24,173 bases of DNA, taken from positions 1 through 24,173 of the forward strand of contig JBCBEX010000065.1 in the NCBI GenBank assembly GCA_038528235.1, read 5' to 3'. This document shows positions 14,015 to 19,989 of this stretch, piece by piece. Under the pieces are notes generated by a model, which was given only the letters and a program-made list of their open reading frames with translations, ran no database searches and had not been told where the DNA came from. The stretch is from JBCBEX01 sp038528235. Lineage in GTDB: Bacteria > Bacteroidota > Rhodothermia > Rhodothermales > Rubricoccaceae. Each line of letters starts with the position of its first letter. Position 1 is the stretch's first letter. The translations under genes and the position numbers were made by a program.

Positions 14015-15183
14015 CGAACAGGCCTAAAGATGCGGGTCAAGCGCGGGAGGAAATAGCGCTCGGTGTCAAACGACAAGAACACGAGCTTTACTTCGCCGAT
14101 CACGTGGTCGTGAGGGACAAAGCCCCAGAAGCGGCTGTCCTCCGAGTTGTCTCGGTTGTCCCCGATCCCGAAAAAGTAGTCCTGCTCGAAGGTGTACGTC
14201 GGCTGGACGGTACCATCTACCTCCACGGTGCCATCGGCAAGGAGGCGCGCGGTGTGGCCCTCGAAGCGGTTGATGACGGCGCGGTAGTACGGCCACGTCT
14301 CGCGATTCAGCGGGACGGTAGCGCCGGCCTTCGGGATGCCCAGCGGCGGCATGTTGTCGCGGTTGACGCCCGCAGTCCCTCGCTGCGCCCGGGTCACCGG
14401 AAAGATGGACTCGCTCCGGTCGTCTGGAGCCACGAGTGGTACGACGGCTTCGACGGCAGGCAGCCCTACAAGCGCATCGACTTCGTCACGCGATCCGTTC
14501 ACGCCAAACGTGGAATCGGTGCGCGCCTGGCCATAGAGTTGTTCCAACACAAACGGCTCCACCAGTTCGAGGTCGAGGTCGTCCAACGTAGCCGCCCCAA
14601 CACGCGCTCCAGGGGCGAGTTCGACGAGCCAGTTCTGCTGCTGCCCCCCCTCCAGCGCGTAGGCCTCCCCGTTGACATAGACCTGCTTGTCGACCACGGC
14701 GATGGTGTCGCCGGGCAGTCCGAGGACGCGCTTCACGTACGGGTGGCGACGCTCGATGGGCGTGCCAGCGGGCGTACCGAAACGCGGATCGTCCGTGGAG
14801 CTGGGCGGGTAGTTGAACACGACGATGTCGCCGCGCTCGACGGCGCCCAGCCCGGGCAAGCGGGTCTGCGGAAACTCGATCCCCGGCAGATAGATGTTCG
14901 TGAACGGAATCCCGATGGTATTGGGCGTACGTGCGCCGTACCCAATCTTCGAGACGATGAGGAAGTCGCCGACGAGCAGCGAGTCCTCCATCGAAGGGGT
15001 CGGGATGCGGAACGGCGTGAAAAAGAACGTCCGGATGAAGAGGATGACCGCGATGGCGATCACATAGAAGCGAACGGTTTCGCGCCAGCCCTCTTGCCTC
15101 TTCTTTGCTTCGGGCGATGAGGCGTCGGCCTTCTTGCCGCGGCGGGCACGCTTCGATCGGGAGGAGCGGGTTTTCGTAGCCAA
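14011..15183 (-). CDS. lepB: Signal peptidase I, upstream tandem copy
   Basis: 390 aa with the same architecture as its downstream neighbour: a Lys/Arg-rich cytoplasmic N-terminus (1-32), a membrane helix (about 37-55), nucleophile Ser64 in RIPTPSMEDSLL, Lys151 in YVKRVLGLPGDT, a long insert, then box E IGDNRDNSEDSRFWGFVP. The C-terminus RLTRIFRPVR resembles the neighbour's. I can place the start only at TTG 15183, since no ATG or GTG lies in frame between there and the membrane helix; a TTG start is unusual. The tail-to-head overlap with the next lepB (4 nt) shows co-translation. The two proteins differ mainly in the N-terminus and insert, which suggests an old duplication with possibly different substrate sets. 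That reading is inference. Confidence 0.94.
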   Translation of the reverse strand: MATKTRSSRSKRARRGKKADASSPEAKKRQEGWRETVRFYVIAIAVILFIRTFFFTPFRIPTPSMEDSLLVGDFLIVSKIGYGARTPNTIGIPFTNIYLPGIEFPQTRLPGLGAVERGDIVVFNYPPSSTDDPRFGTPAGTPIERRHPYVKRVLGLPGDTIAVVDKQVYVNGEAYALEGGQQQNWLVELAPGARVGAATLDDLDLELVEPFVLEQLYGQARTDSTFGVNGSRDEVDALVGLPAVEAVVPLVAPDDRSESIFPVTRAQRGTAGVNRDNMPPLGIPKAGATVPLNRETWPYYRAVINRFEGHTARLLADGTVEVDGTVQPTYTFEQDYFFGIGDNRDNSEDSRFWGFVPHDHVIGEVKLVFLSFDTERYFLPRLTRIFRPVR

Positions 15184-15297
15184 AACGGGAGCAGTAGGGC
15201 GAGGGGACGCAGTGGCGATGAAAGTACGGGTAACGTCTAAGCAGCGCCCATCGTATTCCGCCGTAGTGTCGCTTCTTGCAGAAGCCTCACGGGCTGC

Positions 15298-16152
15298 TTA
15301 CTGACCGCGCTGGGCTTCGAGCGCCTTCGCCTCCTCCCAATGCCGATCCATCTCTTCGAGCGACGCATCCTGAAGGGTCTGCCCGCCCTCCGATAGACGC
15401 GCCTCGATATGGCGGAAGCGACGGGAAAATTTGCGGACGGTCGCACGCAGGGCATTTTCTGGAGCGACTCCGATGAACCGGCCGTAGTTGACGAGCGCAA
15501 AGAGCACGTCGCCGAACTCGTCCTCGAGGGCCGCCGGGTCCTTTGCGTCCAGTGCTTTCAGTTCGCCGATCTCCTCCTCGACCTTCGCCCAGGCCCCGGA
15601 CGCCTCCGGAAAGTCGAAGCCAACGGCTGCCACCTTTTCTTGCACCCGCTCCGCGCGCAACAACGCGGGAAGGGCCTCGGGGACCCCATCGAGCACGCTT
15701 TGCCGTGCAGGTTTGCCCCCTGTCTGCTTCGCCTCAGCGGCACGCTCAGCCTGCTTGATCGCCTCCCACGTTTTCACCACCTCGCCCGTTGAGTTGACCA
15801 CGGTCTGGCCGAACACGTGTGGATGGCGCCGCACGAGCTTCGCCATCTCGGCTTCCATCACATCCTGAAGCGTGAAGTGCCCCTCCGTCTCGGCAATGTG
15901 TGTGTGGAAGAGCACGTGCAGGAAGAGGTCGCCGAGCTCTTTCTTGATCTCGTCCGTGTCGCCTTCGTCGATGGCGTCGACGAGCTCGTACGTCTCCTCG
16001 ATCGTGAGATGCTTGACCGAGTCGTTCGTCTGGACGCGGTCCCACGGGCAGTCGCGCCGAAGCCGCCGTACGATGGCGACGAAGTCTTCGAAGGTGCGCG
16101 CGTGAGCCGCCGCACGGTCGTCGTCGGTAAGGCCGAGGTTTAGGGTGTCCAC
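15298..16152 (-). CDS. mazG: Nucleoside triphosphate pyrophosphohydrolase MazG
   Basis: 284 aa, close to E. coli MazG (263). Hydrolyses NTPs/dNTPs to the monophosphate and PPi, cleaning aberrant nucleotides and possibly affecting (p)ppGpp levels. Both tandem MazG domains have intact metal-binding EExxE...ExxD sets: IEETYELVDA with E72/D75 in KELGDLFLHV, and VEEEIGELKA with E212/D215 in DEFGDVLFAL. The N-terminal substrate strand LRRDCPWDRVQTNDSVKHL is typical. The start is GTG 16152, as no other start codon precedes the first domain. It lies 67 bp downstream of the DUF2279 gene and 114 bp upstream of the tandem lepB genes. No toxin-antitoxin mazEF partner is present, so a housekeeping role is most likely. 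Confidence 0.95.
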   Translation of the reverse strand: MDTLNLGLTDDDRAAAHARTFEDFVAIVRRLRRDCPWDRVQTNDSVKHLTIEETYELVDAIDEGDTDEIKKELGDLFLHVLFHTHIAETEGHFTLQDVMEAEMAKLVRRHPHVFGQTVVNSTGEVVKTWEAIKQAERAAEAKQTGGKPARQSVLDGVPEALPALLRAERVQEKVAAVGFDFPEASGAWAKVEEEIGELKALDAKDPAALEDEFGDVLFALVNYGRFIGVAPENALRATVRKFSRRFRHIEARLSEGGQTLQDASLEEMDRHWEEAKALEAQRGQ

Positions 16153-16219
16153 GTGAGCGAGGGCAAGTAGTAGAGTGCGCCTACCCTATCCCCCATCCCC
16201 TGCCTCCTGTTCCCTCGAC

Positions 16220-16633
16220 TCACAACCAGATCACCCCCAGCCCCAGCGCCACGCCAACGGCGTCGGCTGCGAGGTCGCGCCAGGAGAACAGCGGATTACG
16301 TGCGCGGCGGCTGTCAGCCACTTCTTTGAGCAGTCCCACGGCAAGCGCTCCCGTCGCCGCGAATGGCCATGCCTGCCCTTCGGTAGCCTCAAGCTTATTC
16401 ACGAGGACGTACTGTCCGGAGAGCGTGAGCAGGAAGCTGGCGCCAGCGTGCAACGCCTTGTCGCGACCGAGCCACGGATCCGCTGGGCGGACGACAACCA
16501 CCGAGTCAGCGATGGCCGTCAACGCCGGGGTATCTGGTAGCCCCCAGGCTTCGTAGCGGGGCGCCACGGCAGCCGTGTCTTGCGCCTGCACCGAGGCGGC
16601 CATCAGCAGGAGAAAGGCGAGACCAATGCGCAT
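16220..16633 (-). CDS. DUF2279/YfiM-like exported protein
   Basis: 137 aa. Signal peptide MRIGLAFLLLMAASVQA, then a 40-residue linker and a membrane-associated domain with the pattern of DUF2279/YfiM: DKALHAGASFLLTLSGQY (58-75), GLLKEVADSRR (100-110) and FSWRDLAADAVGVALG (116-131). The conserved His62, Lys103-Glu104, Asp107 and Asp120/Asp124 are all there. Biochemical function is unknown for the family; E. coli YfiM is a putative lipoprotein. This copy has no lipobox Cys. Its ATG overlaps the stop of the upstream Na+ symporter by one base (TGATG), implying translational coupling. The family call rests on motif memory, so it is likely but not certain. Confidence 0.82.
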   Translation of the reverse strand: MRIGLAFLLLMAASVQAQDTAAVAPRYEAWGLPDTPALTAIADSVVVVRPADPWLGRDKALHAGASFLLTLSGQYVLVNKLEATEGQAWPFAATGALAVGLLKEVADSRRARNPLFSWRDLAADAVGVALGLGVIWL

Positions 16634-17997
16634 CAGCCGAGGATCATCTGGAGGAAGACTATCAGAATCGCGACTGGGCAGATGTAGCGCACGAGGAAGC
16701 GCCAGGCGCCCGACGCGGGCAGCTTATGCCCACTCGCTTCGAGCGAGGTCTGGGCACGGTCGACGCCCCACGTCCAACCGACGAAGAGGCAGAGGAGGAG
16801 TGCGCCGATGGCCAGGGACCAGTTGCCGAAGATGGTGTCCTGCAGGGAGAGCCAGTCCATGCCGAAGACACGGTCGCCGCTGAGGCTCTCGAAGGCCCCC
16901 TGCGAGAGCGCCGACGGCACCGCAAGCACGAAGCTGACGCCACCGAGTAGCCACGCCGCCTTGTTGCGCGTCCATCCCTTCTCGTCCACGAAGTAGGAGA
17001 CGACAACTTCGAGGAGGCTGATCGTCGAGGTGAGCGCCGCGATGGCGAGCAGGAAGTAGAACGCGATGGCAAAGGCCGTCCCGAAGGGCATCGCCTCGAA
17101 GATGGTTGGCAGCACCACGAAGACAAGCCCCGGGCCGGCATCCGGTGCCACGCCCGCCGCGAACAGCGCCGGGAAGATGATGATGCCCGCCAGCATCGCA
17201 ATGCCCGTGTCGAAGAGGGCCACTGTCGCGGCCGACGACGATAGGTTCTCCTTGTCGGGGAAGTAGGACCCGTAGGTAATCATCGCGCCCATCCCGAGGC
17301 TCAGGCTGAACAGCGCTTGACCCAGTGCGCCCATGATGACGCTGGCGTTGACCTCAGAGAAATCGGGCTGGAAGAGATAGGCCAGCCCTTCCCCTGCTCC
17401 GGGCAACGTCACCGAGCGGATGGCGAGCAAGACCAGCAGCACCAGCAGGAGCGGCATCAGAATCGTCGTCACGCGCTCGATACCACCGGAGACCCCGCCG
17501 CGCACGACGAGCACGGTGAGGAGCAGGAAGCCACCCGCGAGCGCGATAGCCTGGAGCGGATCTCCGATCAACTCACCGAAGAGCGCACCGCTCTCCTCGG
17601 CCGTCATGGTGACCGCAAACGCCCCGGACATCGCTTTCCAAAGGTAGCCCACGGTCCAGCCAGCGATCACGCTGTAGAAGGCGAGGATGCCGAAGCCTGT
17701 CAGGACGCCGAGCCCGCCGACGACCGGCCAGGCCGAGCCCGGCACGAGCGCCTTGAACGCACCAACGGGGTTGCGCCGCGTCTCACGGCCGACCGCAAGC
17801 TCGGCGAGCAAGACCGGAAGCCCGATGGCTGCCACGAAGACGAGGTAGATCACCACGAAGACGCCGCCGCCGCCCTCGCCCGCTGAGTAGGGGAAGCGCC
17901 AGATGTTGCCGAGCCCGATGGCTGAGCCGGAAGCGGCGAGGATAAAGCCGAGGCGGGATCCCCAGAATCCGCGCGAGGAGGTGGTCGGTGCTGCCAC
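16633..17997 (-). CDS. Sodium-dependent transporter, NSS/SNF family
   Basis: 454-aa polytopic inner-membrane protein of the LeuT/TnaT/MhsT fold, which couples Na+ influx to uptake of an amino acid or related solute. TM1 carries the family signature GSAIGLGNIWRFPYSAGEGG (24-43). TM6-TM8 regions are recognisable (LGQALFSLSLGMGAMITYGS; FYFLLAIAALTSTISLLEVV), and roughly 11-12 helices can be drawn. The start is GTG 17997, as no ATG precedes TM1. The substrate cannot be read from the sequence, and the neighbours (DUF2279, CBS protein) do not identify it. It is translationally coupled to the DUF2279 gene. Confidence 0.94.
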   Translation of the reverse strand: MAAPTTSSRGFWGSRLGFILAASGSAIGLGNIWRFPYSAGEGGGGVFVVIYLVFVAAIGLPVLLAELAVGRETRRNPVGAFKALVPGSAWPVVGGLGVLTGFGILAFYSVIAGWTVGYLWKAMSGAFAVTMTAEESGALFGELIGDPLQAIALAGGFLLLTVLVVRGGVSGGIERVTTILMPLLLVLLVLLAIRSVTLPGAGEGLAYLFQPDFSEVNASVIMGALGQALFSLSLGMGAMITYGSYFPDKENLSSSAATVALFDTGIAMLAGIIIFPALFAAGVAPDAGPGLVFVVLPTIFEAMPFGTAFAIAFYFLLAIAALTSTISLLEVVVSYFVDEKGWTRNKAAWLLGGVSFVLAVPSALSQGAFESLSGDRVFGMDWLSLQDTIFGNWSLAIGALLLCLFVGWTWGVDRAQTSLEASGHKLPASGAWRFLVRYICPVAILIVFLQMILG

Positions 17998-18076
17998 GTT
18001 GGTAGGTGACTGGTGGGAGTTCGGTGGACAAGCGGCGAAGCTACGGACCGCACCGCCTGCTCCTCAACCCACTCCC

Positions 18077-19420
18077 TCAGCGTCCGCCGCGCACCGTCTC
18101 TGCTGTGTCTGCATTCTCGGCTACAGGAACGCCGCGCCGTACGAGCACCTGGCGGATGCGGTGCTGCTCAACGGCCTCCACTTCAATCTCCAGGTCTTCA
18201 AAGCGCACCGTGTCGCCCTCCTCCGGCACCTCACCGGCGAGGTGGAAGACGAGCCCGCCTAGCGACTCGAAGTCGAACGCTTCCGCATCGAGATCCGTCT
18301 CCACGCATTCGGCAAGCTCTTCGAGGTGGATGCGGGCATCGACCCGGAACAGGTCGTCGGCGATCTGCTGGCAGGGCTGTGGCTCTGGCGCGTCGTGCTC
18401 GTCGCGGATATCGCCGACGATCTCTTCCAGGATGTCTTCGAGCGTGACGAGGCCAGCCGTGCCGCCGTATTCGTCCACCACGATGGCGATGTGCGTGCCC
18501 GTTGAGCGGAACAGGCGGAGCATCTCATCCAGCCGCTTGTCTTCGGGGACGAAGAGCGGACGGCGGGCGATGCGGCCCCAGCGTGTCGGCGCTGGTGCAT
18601 CGGGTCCGAGGTAGCTGAGGAGGTCTTTCGCGAACACCACGCCCAGGATGCGGTCGAGGTGTTCGTCGTAGAGCGGAAAGCGAGAATGGCCGGACTCTCG
18701 TACCAGCGCCACGGCCTCGTCTAGCGACGCGGAAGCGTCGAGCGCCTGCACATCGAGACGAGAGATCATGACCTCCCGCACGGTAGTGTCGCCAAACTCG
18801 ATGAGGGACGTCAGGATGGCTCGCTCGTTGTCGTCGAGGCCGTCTTCAGGGGCGTCGTCGTCGTCCAGGGCTGCATTGTCTGATTTCTCCGCGTCTGGCC
18901 TGTTTCGAAGGAGTTCGGCGAGCGGCTTTGTAGCCGGCCAGAAGAGCACGTACGCCGCCGTCACAAACGGCGTCAGCACGATGCCTAGATCTACGGGGTC
19001 GGCCTTTGCCCGGCGGCGCATGAGGCGCTCTGCCCAGACGAGGAAGACGACGAACGCCGTCAGCAGACTGGCGGTCCACGCCGCTGTGATGCCAGGGAGC
19101 TTGCCTGCGAGACCTACACTCGTGATCGCGACGCCCAACAGCGGAAGCAGGTAGGCAAAGCGTAGGGTGAGCCTGACCTGTAGTCGACGGTCTAGCAACC
19201 ATAGCAGTCTCTTTGCCCGCGCCCCGCCGACCTCGTCCAAGAGACTTCGGTGGCGGTCGTTCATGGGCAGCAGTGCCTTTTCTGCGCCCGAGGCTACCAC
19301 CATCAGGGCAAAGCCTACCACAAGAAAAAGCCCGCGTGCGGCGATCTCCGCCAGGGGCGGAAGCAAGGCGGGAAGGGTGAGGAGCGGCCCGAGTGCGGGC
19401 CAACTAGAGGCAGGGTCCAC
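18077..19420 (-). CDS. CNNM/CorC-type membrane protein: divergent DUF21, CBS pair and CorC_HlyC domain
   Basis: 447 aa. Residues 28-165 hold three or four hydrophobic segments matching a degraded DUF21/CNNM domain: the S-x-A-E-x-A-L entry survives as ASGAEKALL (43-51), but the usual following GN motif reads LRFAYLLPLLG. An Asp-rich linker (176-197) precedes the linker/CBS entry DDNERAILTSLIEFGDTTVREVMISRLDV. Two CBS domains (about 210-340) follow, with SGHSRFPLYDEHLDRILGVV and IAIVVDEYGGTAGLVTLEDI. A CorC_HlyC domain (about 352-435) closes it. Relatives export Mg2+/Co2+ or, as GldE in Bacteroidota, associate with gliding and T9SS machinery. The start is GTG 19420; an in-frame stop lies upstream and no better start exists. 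The membrane domain's drift makes transport activity uncertain. Confidence 0.9.
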   Translation of the reverse strand: MDPASSWPALGPLLTLPALLPPLAEIAARGLFLVVGFALMVVASGAEKALLPMNDRHRSLLDEVGGARAKRLLWLLDRRLQVRLTLRFAYLLPLLGVAITSVGLAGKLPGITAAWTASLLTAFVVFLVWAERLMRRRAKADPVDLGIVLTPFVTAAYVLFWPATKPLAELLRNRPDAEKSDNAALDDDDAPEDGLDDNERAILTSLIEFGDTTVREVMISRLDVQALDASASLDEAVALVRESGHSRFPLYDEHLDRILGVVFAKDLLSYLGPDAPAPTRWGRIARRPLFVPEDKRLDEMLRLFRSTGTHIAIVVDEYGGTAGLVTLEDILEEIVGDIRDEHDAPEPQPCQQIADDLFRVDARIHLEELAECVETDLDAEAFDFESLGGLVFHLAGEVPEEGDTVRFEDLEIEVEAVEQHRIRQVLVRRGVPVAENADTAETVRGGR

Positions 19421-19508
19421 GAGGGGGGAGCATCGTCGCTCCGGCTGGTCAGCAAAAGCGCGGACGTCAGGGTAGGACCTGTTCTGGACGCCCGCGTGGG
19501 TAGCGAGG

Positions 19509-19516
19509 GCAACTTA
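19509..19516 (-). promoter_or_regulatory. Candidate -7 element upstream of the CNNM/CorC gene
   Basis: The minus strand reads TAAGTTGC, matching TAnnTTnn, in the 128-bp gap after the kinase operon. It lies 88 nt ahead of the GTG at 19420 with no clear -33 box. It would start the long minus-strand run. Weak. Confidence 0.22.
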
Positions 19517-19548
19517 CATCCCTAGCATCGGCAAGTTCGGGTTCGCCG

Positions 19549-19989
19549 TTAATTCCCGGCATGTCCGTCGTGCCCTCGTCGAAACGAAGCGCTCGCCCGG
19601 GAGATTGCTTGGTCGATGGCGTAGCCTGCCATCAGGCCGTCGTAGGCAGCCACGCCCATCGTTCCGCGCACGTAGTCGCGAAGGTTCACGAGATCACGGT
19701 AGCGAGCAAATGCCTCGGCTTCGCCTGGGTTGCGGCCGGTCTCGTCGCACCAGTCGAGGAAGTCGTCCGTGTCCTCGACCGATTGCAGGCGGCCTGCGGT
19801 GAAGAAGAGTACCTGTCCGAGCGTGGGCGCGGGGCAGCCTGGCTGCATAGTGATCGGCTCGGTCCAGGTGCCCCATGGCGATGTGCGTTCAGCGCTCGTG
19901 ACCGTCACCTGGTAGCGCTGGCCATCTAGAGGTTCGACGCTCATGCGAAGCGCACCGGAGTCGATGGCGTCATCGATGTAGTCGCTCAC
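19549..19989 (-). CDS. Orphan cytoplasmic protein at the end of the kinase operon
   Basis: 146 aa, acidic N-terminal half, no signal peptide or membrane segment. It starts at GTG 19989, which overlaps the kinase stop codon (GTGA), so it is co-translated with the Ser/Thr kinase. The N-terminal third looks beta-rich (RYQVTVTSAE, WGTWTEPITMQPGCPAPTLG). The rest is helical with a DTDDFLDWCDETGRNPGEAE segment and a Tyr/Arg-rich run (ARYRDLVNLRDYVRG). Two Cys and several Trp residues are spread out, with no metal motif. The C-terminus is basic and His/Gly-rich. I do not recognise it. By position it could be a kinase substrate or regulator, or a partner of the TPR domain, but nothing in its sequence shows this. 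Confidence 0.72.
   Translation of the reverse strand: MSDYIDDAIDSGALRMSVEPLDGQRYQVTVTSAERTSPWGTWTEPITMQPGCPAPTLGQVLFFTAGRLQSVEDTDDFLDWCDETGRNPGEAEAFARYRDLVNLRDYVRGTMGVAAYDGLMAGYAIDQAISRASASFRRGHDGHAGN

Noticed and set aside
13948..15120. Long plus-strand open frame (390 codons) opposite the signal peptidase gene
   Set aside because: It is antisense to a clear lepB with intact catalytic motifs. It is the mirror effect of high-GC coding DNA and has no recognisable domain.
15271..15287. GCTTC-TTGCA-GAAGC hairpin after mazG
   Set aside because: A 5-bp stem without a T run is too weak to call a terminator.
15298..16152. MazG considered as part of a toxin-antitoxin or phage-defence locus
   Set aside because: It is the two-domain housekeeping type with no mazE/mazF or defence genes nearby.
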